Shown here one piece after another: positions 17,446-27,423 of a stretch of DNA of 64,000 bases. The position numbers and the translations under genes were made by a program. Origin of the DNA: an uncultured Tateyamaria sp. (GTDB lineage Bacteria; Pseudomonadota; Alphaproteobacteria; Rhodobacterales; Rhodobacteraceae); NCBI RefSeq assembly GCF_947503385.1, contig NZ_CANNDO010000002.1, positions 682,001-746,000 on the forward strand, read 5' to 3'. Below the pieces are notes generated by a model. It saw nothing but the letters and a program-made list of their open reading frames with translations. It did not search any database and had not been told where the DNA came from. Each line of letters opens with the position of its first letter. The first letter of the stretch is position 1.

Positions 17446-19218
17446 ATGACCCAAGATCAGATCATTCTCTTTTGCCTCTTTGGTGCCGTCTTTGGCCTGC
17501 TGCTATGGGGCCGGTTCCGCTATGATATCGTCGCCTTCAGCGCGCTGATGGCGGGCGTGGTTCTGGGCGTTGTGCCGACCAAGGATGCGTTCTCGGGCTT
17601 TGGACATCCGGCGACACTGGTGGTGGCGCTGGTGCTTGTGGTCTCTGCCGGGCTTGTCCGGTCGGGGGCGGTGTTTCTGATCACCCGCACATTGATCGAC
17701 GCCTCGCGCAGCCTTGGTGCGCATATCTCGCTTATGGGGGCTGTCGGCGGCATCTTGTCGGCCTTCATGAACAATGTGGCGGCGCTTGCCTTGCTGATGC
17801 CGGTCGACATTCAAACTGCGCGAAAGGCAGGCCGGTCACCGGGACTGAGCCTGATGCCGCTGAGCTTTGCCACCATTCTGGGGGGTATGGTCACGCTGAT
17901 CGGCACGCCACCCAATATCATCATCGCCGCCATCCGCGAAGAAAGTCTGGGCGCGCCCTTTGGTATGTTCGACTTTGCCCCGGTGGGCGGGGCTGCGGCC
18001 ATTGCGGGTCTTGCGTTTGTGGCGCTGATCGGCTGGCGGCTGATCCCGGCGCGCGGCGATGCCACGTCCGAGCTTGAGGACGTGTCGGAATACATTGCCG
18101 AACTGACCGTGCCCGACGGCAGCAAGCATATCGGCAAGCGCCTCGGAGATTTGAGCGAAGAGGCGGAAAAGGCTGATGTCGCTCTGATTGGCCTGATCCG
18201 CGACGGCAAGCGGCGGTATGGTCAGGCGCGCAACGCGACATTGCAGGCGGGCGATGCGCTCGTGCTGGAAGCGACGCCGGACGCGCTGGACGAATTTCGC
18301 GCGGCCACCAGCCTTGCCGTGGCCGATGCCAAGCGCGAGGAACAATTGCGCGCGGGCGGCGACGGGGTCGAGATCATCGAGGTGGTCGTCACCGACCAGT
18401 CCCGCCTGATCGGCCGCACCGCGCAGGCCGTCGGGCTCAGCTGGCGGCAGTCGACCGTGCTCATGGGCATTTCGCGCGGCGGCAAGCGCATCACAAGGCA
18501 GATCCGCAAAACCCCGGTGCGGGCGGGCGATATCCTGCTGTTGCTGGTGCCACGCGATACGGGCACGGATGTCACGACGTGGCTGGGCTGCCTGCCGCTG
18601 GCCGAACGCGGTCTGGCCGTGACCGCCGATGACAAGGTCTGGCTCGCCATCGGTTTGTTCCTTGGGGCCGTGATCGCCGCCAGCCTTGGTCTGATATATC
18701 TGCCTGTCGCATTGGGGCTTGTTGTCATTGCCTATGTCCTGTCCAAGATTGTCCCCCTGTCCGAACTTTATACCCACATCGAATGGCCTGTGGTGGTCCT
18801 CTTGGGCTCAATGATCCCGCTTGGGGCAGCGCTTGAGGCCTCCGGCGGCACCGAATTGATTGCGGGATGGCTGGTGACGATGACGGACGGGATGCCGGCA
18901 TGGGCGGTGCTGACCGTGCTCATGGTGGTCACGATGAGCCTGTCGGATGTGCTCAACAACACCGCCACGACAATTGTCGCGGCCCCCGTTGGTATCCAGA
19001 TGGCGCAGACGCTGGGCGTGTCGCCCGATCCGTTCCTCATGGCTGTGGCGGTGGCCGCCAGTTCCGCCTTCCTCACCCCCATCGGGCACAAGAACAACAC
19101 GCTTATCCTTGGTCCCGGCGGATACGCCTTTGGCGACTACTGGCGCATCGGCTTGCCGCTTGAGGTGATTGTGGTTGCCGTTTCTATCCCGGCGATCCTT
19201 GTCTTTTGGCCCCTGTGA
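17446..19218 (+). CDS. SLC13-family permease with two RCK_C domains
   Basis: This 590-residue transporter has an N-terminal membrane half (about residues 1-205), a soluble middle (206-400) with two TrkA-C-like domains, and a C-terminal membrane half. The paired signatures FMNNVAALALLMP and SDVLNNTATTIV, each followed by a TPP/TPI turn, are those of divalent anion:sodium symporters (SLC13/CitT/ArsB superfamily). In this layout the substrate may be a dicarboxylate or sulfate; it cannot be decided here. The soluble insert suggests ligand regulation. Start 17446 has no strong ribosome site. Confidence 0.88.
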   Translation: MTQDQIILFCLFGAVFGLLLWGRFRYDIVAFSALMAGVVLGVVPTKDAFSGFGHPATLVVALVLVVSAGLVRSGAVFLITRTLIDASRSLGAHISLMGAVGGILSAFMNNVAALALLMPVDIQTARKAGRSPGLSLMPLSFATILGGMVTLIGTPPNIIIAAIREESLGAPFGMFDFAPVGGAAAIAGLAFVALIGWRLIPARGDATSELEDVSEYIAELTVPDGSKHIGKRLGDLSEEAEKADVALIGLIRDGKRRYGQARNATLQAGDALVLEATPDALDEFRAATSLAVADAKREEQLRAGGDGVEIIEVVVTDQSRLIGRTAQAVGLSWRQSTVLMGISRGGKRITRQIRKTPVRAGDILLLLVPRDTGTDVTTWLGCLPLAERGLAVTADDKVWLAIGLFLGAVIAASLGLIYLPVALGLVVIAYVLSKIVPLSELYTHIEWPVVVLLGSMIPLGAALEASGGTELIAGWLVTMTDGMPAWAVLTVLMVVTMSLSDVLNNTATTIVAAPVGIQMAQTLGVSPDPFLMAVAVAASSAFLTPIGHKNNTLILGPGGYAFGDYWRIGLPLEVIVVAVSIPAILVFWPL

Positions 19219-19344
19219 TCCTTTGCGGCGCCAGGCAATCGCGCGTTTCCTGCGTCGCGGACCAAAGCCCGGGGATGCCGTGCCCAAGCGTCAGCGTTGC
19301 GCCGCCGAGCGTGCCGTGACTATCGTTGCGTCAGGGAGGACGTC

Positions 19345-20202
19345 ATGGACATTTTGATCAATGTGGTGCTGCCACTGTCGCTGGCCATCATCATGCTCAG
19401 CCTTGGGGTGGGCCTGACTGTCGCCGACTTTGCCCGCGTGCTGAAAGCGCCAAAGGCCTTTGCCATCGGTGCAATCGCTCAGGTGGTCCTGTTGCCGCTG
19501 GCGGCCTTGGCCGCGGTGACTGTGTTCAGCCTGCCCGCAGAGCTTGCCGTTGGCGTTATGCTGCTCAGTTTTTGCCCCGGCGGCGTGACCTCCAATATGG
19601 TGGCCAAGCTGTCGCGGGGCGACGTCGCCCTGTCGGTGTCACTGACAGCGGTGATCAGCCTTCTGAGCCTGTTGACCGTGCCCGCCCTGACCGCGTGGGC
19701 CGTTGTGCATTTTCTGGGTGATGCCGCACCGGACGTATCGGTCGCGTCGTTGACCATTGCCGTGTTTCTGATCACCACGCTGCCTGTCGCAATCGGTGTC
19801 GCGTTTCGTCACTTTGCCACCGGTGTCGCCCAGCATGTGGAACCGATCCTGTCGGGCATCGCGACGGTGCTGTTTGTCGTTATCGTGCTGGCAGCGCTGG
19901 CGGGCAACTGGGACGTCTTTACCGCCAACCTGCCGACGCTGGGCCCAGCCCTGATCACGCTGAATGTGGCACTCCTACTTATCGGTCTCGGCATTGCCCG
20001 CGCGCTTGCGCTCAGCTGGGATCAGGCCAAGACCATCAGCATCGAAACCGGTATCCAGAATGCCACTCTGGGCATCACCTTGGCCGCCCTCATTTCCGGT
20101 CAGTCCGAAGGGTTCAGCGCCATGGCCCTGCCCTCGGGCGTCTACGGCATCACAATGTATTTCGTTGCCGCGCCCTTTGTGGCGTGGTTCCGGCGCAGTT
20201 AA
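19345..20202 (+). CDS. Bile-acid:sodium-symporter (BASS) family transporter
   Basis: This 285-residue protein has nine to ten hydrophobic helices and the family motifs CPGGVTSNMVAKLSRGDVALS (around residues 77-97) and ETGIQNATLGITLA (around 234-247). The start at 19345 is chosen for the agggagg site 5 bases upstream. BASS proteins import bile acids, sterol sulfates or small organic acids with sodium. The next gene, a KSTD-like flavoprotein, begins 12 bp after its stop, so the two form a likely transport and catabolism pair. Confidence 0.88.
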   Translation: MDILINVVLPLSLAIIMLSLGVGLTVADFARVLKAPKAFAIGAIAQVVLLPLAALAAVTVFSLPAELAVGVMLLSFCPGGVTSNMVAKLSRGDVALSVSLTAVISLLSLLTVPALTAWAVVHFLGDAAPDVSVASLTIAVFLITTLPVAIGVAFRHFATGVAQHVEPILSGIATVLFVVIVLAALAGNWDVFTANLPTLGPALITLNVALLLIGLGIARALALSWDQAKTISIETGIQNATLGITLAALISGQSEGFSAMALPSGVYGITMYFVAAPFVAWFRRS

Positions 20203-20214
20203 AGGAGCAGGCTT

Positions 20215-21873
20215 ATGGATCAGGCTGACGCGATTGTCGTGGGGTCCGGCCTTGCCGGATTGACCGCCGCCGCGGAACTGGCGGACCGGGGCAAACAGGT
20301 CGTCATCGTCGATCAGGAGCCGCGCAGGTTTCTGGGGGGGCAGGCATTCTGGTCCTTGGGCGGTCTTTTGATGATCGACACGCCTGAACAGCGGCGCATG
20401 GGCATCCGCGACAGCCGAGAGCTGTGCCTGAACGACTGGATGGGCAGCGCCCAGTTTGACCGTGATGAAGATCACTGGCCGCGCAAATGGGCCGAAGCCT
20501 ATGTCGACTTTGCCGCCGGTGAGATGCGGCAATGGCTGCACGGCATGGGGTTGCGGTGGTTCCCGGTTGTGGGGTGGGCGGAACGCGGCGGCGGGTTTGC
20601 CAATGGCCACGGCAATTCGGTGCCCCGGTTCCACATCACGTGGGGCACCGGCCCCGGCATCATCGAGCATTTTGTGCGCCGCTGCGAAGAACACGAACGC
20701 GCAGGCCGTATCACCTTTTATTTCCGTCATCAGGTCGACCGGATTGATATGGAAAACGGCGCGGCCAAGGGTGTCAGCGGCACCATCCTTGCCGACGACA
20801 CCGCAGAGCGGGGACAAAAGACAAATCGCGACCCGGTCGGTGATTTCGCCCTGCGCGCACCCTCGGTCATCGTCACCTCTGGCGGCATCGGCGGCAATTT
20901 CGAGATGGTGCGCAAAGTCTGGCCCACCGACCGCCTTGGCCCCGCACCCAAAGAGATGGTGGCCGGCGTGCCCGCGCATGTCGATGGCCGCATGATCGGC
21001 ATCAGCGAGGCCGCGGGCGGCCATGTCATCAATGGCGACCGCATGTGGCACTACACCGAGGGGGTCAAGAACTGGGACCCGATCTGGCCCGCGCATGGCA
21101 TCCGCATCCTGCCGGGACCGTCGTCAATGTGGTTCGACGCAGAAGGCAACCGCTTTGCCCCGCCTGCCCTGCCCGGGTTTGACAGCATGGGCACGCTGCG
21201 CGAGATCCTCAAAACAGGCTACGAATACAGTTGGTTCGTGCTGACCCAGAAGGTCATCAAAAAAGAATTCGCACTGTCCGGGTCCGAACAGAACCCGGAT
21301 TTCACGTCCAAAAAATGGTCCGAGGTGATCAAACAACGCATCCTTGCAGGCAAGAACGCCACCGGTCCCGTAGAGGCGTTCAAAGAACGCGGCGAAGATT
21401 TCGTTGTCGCCAACGACCTTGGCGCGCTGGTGCGGGGCATGAACCAGATCGCGGGCGGCAACCTGATCGACGAAGCCAAGCTGCGCGCCCAGATCGAAGC
21501 GCGGGATGCGCAAGTGGACAACCCGTTTTCCAAGGACGCGCAGATGATGGCGATCCATGCCGCCCGCAATTATCGCGGGGACCGGCTGATCCGAACCGCA
21601 AAGCCGCACAAATTCCTTGATCCTGCCAACGGGCCACTCATCGCGGTCAAGCTGCACATCCTGACCCGCAAGACGTTGGGCGGGTTGCAGACGAACCTCG
21701 ACAGCCAGATGATCGGCGCAACCGGCGCGGTTGTGCCGGGCCTGTTTGCCGCCGGAGAAGTCGCCGGTTTCGGTGGCGGTGGCTATCACGGTTATAACGC
21801 GCTTGAGGGCACATTCCTTGGGGGATGTATCTTTTCGGGGCGGAACGCGGGACGCAGCGGGGCCATTGCCTGA
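20215..21873 (+). CDS. FAD-binding dehydrogenase related to 3-ketosteroid dehydrogenases
   Basis: This 552-residue flavoprotein begins with a Rossmann motif, AIVVGSGLAGLTAAAEL (residues 6-22), and ends with FAAGEVAGFGGGGYHGYNALEGTFLGGCIFSG, the FAD-binding C-terminal block of the fumarate reductase/succinate dehydrogenase flavoprotein superfamily. The family is often annotated as a 3-ketosteroid-delta-1-dehydrogenase homologue. It is preceded by aaaggagc and lies 12 bp after the BASS transporter gene. The substrate is unproven. Steroid-like or hydroxy-acid compounds are suggested only by the neighbour. Confidence 0.82.
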   Translation: MDQADAIVVGSGLAGLTAAAELADRGKQVVIVDQEPRRFLGGQAFWSLGGLLMIDTPEQRRMGIRDSRELCLNDWMGSAQFDRDEDHWPRKWAEAYVDFAAGEMRQWLHGMGLRWFPVVGWAERGGGFANGHGNSVPRFHITWGTGPGIIEHFVRRCEEHERAGRITFYFRHQVDRIDMENGAAKGVSGTILADDTAERGQKTNRDPVGDFALRAPSVIVTSGGIGGNFEMVRKVWPTDRLGPAPKEMVAGVPAHVDGRMIGISEAAGGHVINGDRMWHYTEGVKNWDPIWPAHGIRILPGPSSMWFDAEGNRFAPPALPGFDSMGTLREILKTGYEYSWFVLTQKVIKKEFALSGSEQNPDFTSKKWSEVIKQRILAGKNATGPVEAFKERGEDFVVANDLGALVRGMNQIAGGNLIDEAKLRAQIEARDAQVDNPFSKDAQMMAIHAARNYRGDRLIRTAKPHKFLDPANGPLIAVKLHILTRKTLGGLQTNLDSQMIGATGAVVPGLFAAGEVAGFGGGGYHGYNALEGTFLGGCIFSGRNAGRSGAIA

Positions 21874-21907
21874 AGGCACACGGGGGCGCACCCTGTCCAA
21901 CCGGCTG

Positions 21908-22198
21908 TCAGGTCGGACCCGGCGCCACGTCTTCCCAATGCGCGCCCATCGCGATGATGCACGAGCTGCCATTGGTGTAGGTCTGCACAATCATCCAGTC
22001 GCCGTTTCTGCGGGTCACCCAAACCTCAAGCGTAGTCTCGGGATCACGCAGCCCCATGCCCTGCCGCTCGGCCCCCAGAACCTCAAGCGTATGTGTCATA
22101 CGGGCACTGTCATCGCAGCTGACATCCGCCATCGACGCATGGGCCAGCGCGGGCGCGGATAACAACATCGACAGGGTGGCGGTGAAACGAAAACACAT
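21908..22198 (-). CDS. Small exported hypothetical protein
   Basis: This 96-residue protein has a signal peptide (about residues 1-21). The mature part has two Cys (CDDSARMTH and SSCIIAMGAHW), suggesting one disulfide in the periplasm. Trp and Thr residues around VWVTRRNGDWMIVQ suggest a compact beta fold. I recall similar uncharacterised proteins in Rhodobacteraceae but no function. It is isolated, convergent with the flavoprotein gene, and divergent from phnC. Confidence 0.75.
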   Translation of the reverse strand: MCFRFTATLSMLLSAPALAHASMADVSCDDSARMTHTLEVLGAERQGMGLRDPETTLEVWVTRRNGDWMIVQTYTNGSSCIIAMGAHWEDVAPGPT

Positions 22199-22320
22199 GG
22201 GATGAGCTTAGCGGCTGCTTTTTCGTTATGTAACAGGTTTATGACGCGCTGGGGATAACTTTGCCCCGCGCGGTGCGTTTCCCAAATATTTCGGGCACTT
22301 GACCGCTGACGATCCCGCCT

Positions 22321-22382
22321 GCGTCACATTTCCGTCGTCTGACGTTAAAGAAACTGAATCAAATCCGTCACGTGGCTGTCGC
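22321..22382 (+). promoter_or_regulatory. Two Pho-box-like repeats upstream of phnC
   Basis: The sites gcgtcacatttccgtcgt (22321-22338) and ccgtcacgtggctgtcgc (22365-22382) each contain two GTC-type half sites spaced 11 bp apart. They lie 40-100 bp before phnC, as expected for PhoB activation. The match to the consensus is partial. Confidence 0.4.
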
Positions 22383-22420
22383 CTTGGCCCACTACGCGCC
22401 TCCCAAACACCGGGGGTGAC

Positions 22421-23236
22421 ATGCTGAACATTGACGCGCTGACAAAGCGGTTCGGGGACAAGACGGCAGTGGATGCCGCCAACATAAGCGTCGGCACGCC
22501 GACAATGATCGGGGTCATCGGACGCTCTGGGGCAGGAAAATCGACCCTGCTGCGCATGGTCAACCGGCTGAGCGACGCGACCACGGGATCAATCACCTAT
22601 GAGGGCGAAGAGATCACGGCACTGCGCGGTGCGGCCAAACGCAACTGGCAATCCCGCTGCGCGATGATCTTCCAACAGTTCAACCTCGTGCCCCGGATGG
22701 ATGTCGTGTCCAACGTCCTGCATGGCACATTGAACAGCCGGTCCACGCTCGCCACGATGTTCAACCTCTACCCACAGGCGGACATCCACCGCGCGATCGA
22801 AATCCTCGACCGCCTCGGCATCGCGGATCAGGCGCCCAAACGCGCCGAGGCACTTTCAGGTGGTCAGCAGCAGCGCGTCGCCATCGCCCGCGCCCTGATG
22901 CAGGACCCCAAGATTATCCTCGCGGACGAACCCATCGCCAGCCTTGATCCGATGAACGCGCAAGTAGTGATGCAGTCGCTGCGCACCATCCACGAGGAAG
23001 ACGGGCGCATGGTGATCGCCAACCTGCACACGCTCGACACCGCGCGGCGCTACTGTGATCGCGTGATCGGGATGCGCGACGGACGGATCGTTTTTGACGG
23101 CACGCCTGCGCAACTGACCACCGGCGTCGCACGCGACATCTACGGCGCGGGCGCGGATTTTTCCGAAGCCGCCACATCCACCGAAATCGAAACACTGGAT
23201 CGGCAAACCACCTGCGCCGCGGGGGCCTATGCCTGA
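22421..23236 (+). CDS. phnC: Phosphonate ABC transporter, ATP-binding protein
   Basis: This 271-residue ATPase has Walker [10 protein letters not shown], the ABC signature [15 protein letters not shown] and Walker [14 protein letters not shown]. The best fit is PhnC, because phnD and two phnE genes follow directly. It energises uptake of phosphonates, and possibly phosphite or phosphate esters. A 94-bp gap follows before phnD. A GGGGGTGAC ribosome site precedes the start. Pho-box-like repeats sit upstream. Confidence 0.94.
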   Translation: MLNIDALTKRFGDKTAVDAANISVGTPTMIGVIGRSGAGKSTLLRMVNRLSDATTGSITYEGEEITALRGAAKRNWQSRCAMIFQQFNLVPRMDVVSNVLHGTLNSRSTLATMFNLYPQADIHRAIEILDRLGIADQAPKRAEALSGGQQQRVAIARALMQDPKIILADEPIASLDPMNAQVVMQSLRTIHEEDGRMVIANLHTLDTARRYCDRVIGMRDGRIVFDGTPAQLTTGVARDIYGAGADFSEAATSTEIETLDRQTTCAAGAYA

Positions 23237-23330
23237 TCCGGTGCCCATGCCTGCACGCCTGCGGGGCCATTTACCGACCTGCCCGATTGTGCCGCACGGC
23301 CAAAAAGGCACACCAAAACTGGAGAGACCA

Positions 23331-24242
23331 ATGACCAAAACCATCGCACTGGCCCTAGCCGCCACGACCGCTTTGAGCACGGCGGCCCTTGCCGACGGGA
23401 TCACCGAATTCCGCATCGGCATCCTTGGTGGTGAAAATGCACAGGACCGGATGAATTCATACCAGTGCCTTGCGGACTACACGACCGAAGCGCTTGGCGT
23501 CGAAACCAAGCTTTTTGCACCGGCTGACTACAACGGTGTGATCCAAGGCCTGCTGGGCGGCACCATCGACATGGCGTGGCTGGGGGCCTCTTCCTATGCG
23601 GCGACTTATTTGCAAGACCCCGAAGCGGTCGAACCTGTGCTGATCAAGGTCAACGTTGACGGCTCCATCGGCTATCATTCAATTGGTTTTGCGCGCGCTG
23701 ACAGCGGCATCGCCTCGCTGGATGACATGGAAGGCAAAGTGTTCGGCTTTGGCGACCCGAACTCCACCTCCGGCTACCTGATCCCCTCCATCGAGATCCC
23801 CCAACACAAAGACGGCATCACCATGGAATCCGGCGACTATTTCGGTGAGGTCAAATTCACCGGCGGTCACGAGCAGACCATCGTCGCAGTGAACAACGGT
23901 GACATCGACGGCGGCGTCACGTGGGCCGACGGTCAGGGCAATTGGGAAGACGGCTACAATTCCGGCGCCTTGCGCAAGGCTGTGGATGCGGGCCTCGTCG
24001 ATATGAACGACATGGTGCAAATCTGGAAATCGAACGTGATCCCCGAGGGTCCGGTGGTGCTGCGCAAGGCGCTGCCAGCGGATGTGCGCGCCACCATGAC
24101 CGCGCTGGTTGACGGCCTGCACGAACGCGATGCCGACTGCGCCTACGGTGTGGCCGCGGGCGACACGCTGGGGTTCCAGCCGGTAACGCACGAGACCTAC
24201 ATCTCCATCGTGGAAGCCCGCAAAGCCAAGATCGGCGGCTAA
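23331..24242 (+). CDS. phnD: Phosphonate ABC transporter, periplasmic binding protein
   Basis: This 303-residue exported protein has a signal peptide (about residues 1-20, ending LSTAALA). The mature part opens with ITEFRIGILGGENAQDR and contains ADYNGVIQGLLGGTIDMAWLG, characteristic of PhnD. It binds phosphonates such as 2-aminoethylphosphonate in the periplasm. The start is chosen at 23331, after ggagag and directly before the signal peptide. The open frame upstream to 23229 is not family-like. Confidence 0.95.
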   Translation: MTKTIALALAATTALSTAALADGITEFRIGILGGENAQDRMNSYQCLADYTTEALGVETKLFAPADYNGVIQGLLGGTIDMAWLGASSYAATYLQDPEAVEPVLIKVNVDGSIGYHSIGFARADSGIASLDDMEGKVFGFGDPNSTSGYLIPSIEIPQHKDGITMESGDYFGEVKFTGGHEQTIVAVNNGDIDGGVTWADGQGNWEDGYNSGALRKAVDAGLVDMNDMVQIWKSNVIPEGPVVLRKALPADVRATMTALVDGLHERDADCAYGVAAGDTLGFQPVTHETYISIVEARKAKIGG

Positions 24243-24309
24243 GATATTTCGATGACGTGTCCGGTGGCCCCGCAAGGGGCTGCCGGTATTTCTTTGTCCG
24301 GGGGGCGGG

Positions 24310-25185
24310 ATGGCAGATATATCACTGAGCGGTGCGCCGCAGCGCGTGGACGACATTCAGTCCAGCTATATGGCGCAGGTTCAGCGCCGCAGGCTTTACG
24401 GTGGGCTGACATTGCTCATCTTCGTGGTGTTGATGGTGTCCGGCTTCAACATTGCCGACGACCGGAATGCGGGCGGCTTTTGGGAGGGGTTGCACCAGAT
24501 CGGCGATTATCCGGCGGATGTGTTGTCCGAAGCATGGGCAAAACGCGCCGATCTTCCCGGCCTGATCGTCAAGTATTTTCCGGCCCTTGTCGAAACAATC
24601 AACATCGCCGCCGTATCGACCCTGATCGGGGCACTTGGCGGGCTGTTCTTGTCGTTGCTGGGCACGCGGGGCCTTGCCAGATGGCCACGTCTGATCCCGC
24701 TCTTTCGCCGCCTGTCGGACATCATGCGGGCGGTGCCCGAGATCGTCATCGCGCTGGTGCTGATTTTTATTCTTGGCGGTGGGCCGGTGCCCGCGATGAT
24801 TGCCATTGCCATCCACACCGCTGGCGCGCTTGGCAAAATGTTTTCCGAAGTGGCCGAAAACGCCGACCTCAAATCGGTCGAGGGTCTGGCTTCCACCGGG
24901 GCGACATGGTCCCAGCGCATGTTGCTGGGGGTCTTGCCGCAAGTCGCACCCAATTACGTCAGCTACGCCCTGCTGCGGTTCGAGATCAACATTCGCGCCT
25001 CCGCAATCCTTGGCTTTGTCGGTGCGGGCGGGCTTGGCTACGAATTGCGCAATGCCATGGCGTGGGGCCCCGGACGGTTCGACGAGGCGGGCGCCATATT
25101 TATCCTGCTCTTTGGCACAATCGTTTTCTTTGACCAGCTGTCCAGCCGCTATCGCAATCGCCTGACCGAGGGGCATGGCCAATGA
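24310..25185 (+). CDS. phnE: Phosphonate ABC transporter, permease
   Basis: This 291-residue membrane permease has about six helices. The inner-membrane coupling loop is SVEGLASTGATWSQRMLLGVLPQV (EAA-like, about residues 190-213). A gggggcggg purine-rich stretch precedes the ATG. Its last 4 bases overlap the second permease gene. It pairs with PhnE2 to form the channel of the importer. Confidence 0.93.
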   Translation: MADISLSGAPQRVDDIQSSYMAQVQRRRLYGGLTLLIFVVLMVSGFNIADDRNAGGFWEGLHQIGDYPADVLSEAWAKRADLPGLIVKYFPALVETINIAAVSTLIGALGGLFLSLLGTRGLARWPRLIPLFRRLSDIMRAVPEIVIALVLIFILGGGPVPAMIAIAIHTAGALGKMFSEVAENADLKSVEGLASTGATWSQRMLLGVLPQVAPNYVSYALLRFEINIRASAILGFVGAGGLGYELRNAMAWGPGRFDEAGAIFILLFGTIVFFDQLSSRYRNRLTEGHGQ

Positions 25186-26495
25186 CAACAACAGACCTGA
25201 ATCTTACCAAACACGAGGCCGAAAAACGCTTTGTGCGCAAGCGCCTGATCGCCTTTGGCATCCCGGCGGTGGTCGCGCTCTATCTCACCTACATCTTCTT
25301 TGCCTTTGATCTTGCGGGCCTTGCGCAGCGCGCCAATCTGGACAATGCGGTCACGCTGGCGTCAGACAGCTGGTCTCACAAGGTGCACGTCACGCGGGAC
25401 AATCGCACCGGCCAAATCACCTACGCGGTGGAGGGCGAGCGCAAGGGCCGCTACCCCAAAGGCACGCGCCCGGCTTGGGTCACCGGCGATGACATCCTTA
25501 CCATAGACCTCGGCGCGGGCCACAGAGTGCGCTACCTGCCGGACAACCGGACCGCGGTCGAGATCCCCGGTTTTCCCCTGATCGAAGTGCAGGCCAAGGG
25601 CCGCAGCCTGACGACAAATTTGCCGGATGACCTGCCGGACTGGATTTCTGCCTCGGACCGCCGGGTGGGCATCACAACGCCGCAAGGCCGCATCACACTC
25701 ACCGGCGCCCGGACCGAAGTGTTCAACTATTTCCCCGGATGGGAATTGTTCTGGTTCACGCTCGACAGCCCCTATCACGGGCACGGCTTGGCCACGATCC
25801 TGTTTGGCGATCGTCTCGATCCCACGCGCGGCAACGTTGCGGGGGCCTTGTCGGACTGGTGGAACAACGCGATGTGGCGGCACAAGGACGTGGCTTGGGC
25901 CATCGGTGAAACGATCCTGATGGCGTTCCTCGGCACGATGGGTGCGGCGATCATCGCCCTGCCGCTCGCGTTTCTGGCGGCACGGCGGTTTTCGCCGCTT
26001 CTGCTGATACGGGCGGCAACCCGGCGGGTGTTCGACTTTGTGCGGGGGGTGGACGCGCTCATCTGGACAGTCGTGCTGGCCCGCGCCTTCGGGCCTGGCC
26101 CGTTGACAGGTGCGCTGGCCATCCTGATCACCGACACCGGCACCTTTGGCAAAATCTTCTCCGAAGCGCTGGAGAACGTCGATCAAAAGCAGATCGAAGG
26201 CGTGTCCTCCACCGGGGCCAAGCCGCTGCAACGCTACCGCTTTGGCGTCATCCCGCAGGTGGTGCCGGTATTGCTGGCGCAAATCCTCTATTTCCTCGAA
26301 TCCAACACACGATCCGCCACGATCATCGGTGCCATCACCGGAGGCGGTATCGGACTGATGCTCACCCAAGCCATTCAGACCCAAAAGGACTGGGAAGAGG
26401 TCGCATATTACATCGTTCTGATCGTCGCTATGGTGATGTTCATGGACTGGTTCTCGGGTTGGCTGCGCGGCAAGCTGATCGGGAGAAACGGGTGA
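25182..26495 (+). CDS. phnE: Second phosphonate permease with large N-terminal insertion
   Basis: This 437-residue protein is a PhnE-type permease in its C-terminal half. [26 protein letters not shown] is the coupling loop, and helices run from about residue 240 to 430. The N-terminal half is unusual: one helix (residues 20-40) is followed by about 150 polar residues, predicted to lie outside the membrane. Typical PhnE has about 260-290 residues. It overlaps phnE by 4 bp and the hexapeptide gene by 1 bp. A similar long second permease occurs in other alphaproteobacterial phn loci. Confidence 0.9.
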   Translation: MTTTDLNLTKHEAEKRFVRKRLIAFGIPAVVALYLTYIFFAFDLAGLAQRANLDNAVTLASDSWSHKVHVTRDNRTGQITYAVEGERKGRYPKGTRPAWVTGDDILTIDLGAGHRVRYLPDNRTAVEIPGFPLIEVQAKGRSLTTNLPDDLPDWISASDRRVGITTPQGRITLTGARTEVFNYFPGWELFWFTLDSPYHGHGLATILFGDRLDPTRGNVAGALSDWWNNAMWRHKDVAWAIGETILMAFLGTMGAAIIALPLAFLAARRFSPLLLIRAATRRVFDFVRGVDALIWTVVLARAFGPGPLTGALAILITDTGTFGKIFSEALENVDQKQIEGVSSTGAKPLQRYRFGVIPQVVPVLLAQILYFLESNTRSATIIGAITGGGIGLMLTQAIQTQKDWEEVAYYIVLIVAMVMFMDWFSGWLRGKLIGRNG

Positions 26496-27112
26496 TGGCA
26501 CGTCTGTCCGCGGACGCGCCCGTCCTTCACCCCGATTGCGAGATCACCGACAGCCATTTCGGCGCATATGTCGAAATCGGGCGGGGCAGCCGCGTGGCCA
26601 ATACGACCATGGGCGACTACAGTTATTGCGACCGTTACGCGGACATCGCCAACGCGCAGGTGGGCAAGTTTGCGAATATCGCCGCCTTTGTCCGCATCGG
26701 CGCGACGGACCACCCGCTGCACACCGCGTCCTGTCACCATTTCCTGTATCGGTCCGACGATTATTGGGGCGACGCCGGGCGAGACGCAGATTTCTTTGCG
26801 CACCGCAGATCACGGGTTGCGCGTATCGGCCATGATACGTGGATCGGCGCAGGCGCGATGATCAAGCCCGAGGTGACGCTGGGCGATGGTGCCGTGGTGG
26901 CGGCAGGCGCGGTCGTAACGCGTGATGTGGCCCCTTACACCATCGTCGCAGGCACACCGGCCACGGTGCTGCGCCGCCGCCAGCCAAAGCCTGTCGCCGA
27001 CCGCCTTATCGCCCTTGCTTGGTGGGACTGGCCCCATACAGCACTGCGCGCCGCGTTGGGTGATTTCCGCGCTCTGGATGCTGATGCGTTTCTTGAGCGG
27101 TATGGCGGTTAG
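26495..27112 (+). CDS. Phosphonate-locus hexapeptide-repeat transferase
   Basis: This 205-residue protein is a left-handed beta-helix acyltransferase. Repeats run from about residue 13 to 160, including [20 protein letters not shown] and [21 protein letters not shown], both typical of the acetyltransferase group. The ATG at 26495 overlaps the phnE2 stop by one base. The group is known in phosphonate gene clusters (thr-type hexapeptide family). It may acetylate an aminophosphonate or its intermediate, but the substrate is unproven. Confidence 0.88.
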   Translation: MARLSADAPVLHPDCEITDSHFGAYVEIGRGSRVANTTMGDYSYCDRYADIANAQVGKFANIAAFVRIGATDHPLHTASCHHFLYRSDDYWGDAGRDADFFAHRRSRVARIGHDTWIGAGAMIKPEVTLGDGAVVAAGAVVTRDVAPYTIVAGTPATVLRRRQPKPVADRLIALAWWDWPHTALRAALGDFRALDADAFLERYGG

Positions 27113-27335
27113 GCCCTGTGCGCGCAGACACCACATGCCGCAAACATCCAACGCAAGCGAGCAGATGCGCGGCGTATCGGGCGCACCTGCCGCAACCGGC
27201 TGCACGAACCATTTCCCACCCTGCCCCACCGCTGCCACACCTCTGCGCAGGTCCGATAGACATTCGGTCTGATGACCATGCCGCGGCTTGGTTGATCCTT
27301 GTTGATAGAAAAACTCAGGATTTGCGACATTAAGC

Positions 27336-27350
27336 TGAGTAATTTACTCA
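27336..27350. promoter_or_regulatory. Iron-Rhodo-box upstream of the ferric binding-protein gene
   Basis: The sequence tgagtaatttactca fits the TGA-N9-TCA consensus of the iron-Rhodo-box exactly and is a perfect palindrome; with the flanking bases the palindrome is 17 bp (27335-27351). It is 74 bp before the start codon at 27424. In this order the site is bound by an iron-responsive Rrf2-type regulator, which represses iron uptake when iron is sufficient. Confidence 0.75.
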
Positions 27351-27392
27351 GGAAGGGTTGCAATAGCCGTCAGATCGTGTAGCTGACGAAAA

Positions 27393-27408
27393 CAGTAAGA
27401 TATTACTG
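27393..27408. promoter_or_regulatory. Second inverted repeat in the same promoter
   Basis: Arms cagtaa (27393-27398) and ttactg (27403-27408) flank a 4-base centre, 16 bases before the ATG at 27424. It may be a further operator or part of the ribosome-site region. It does not fit the iron-Rhodo-box spacing. Confidence 0.4.
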
Positions 27409-27423
27409 ACCGGGAGACACCCT

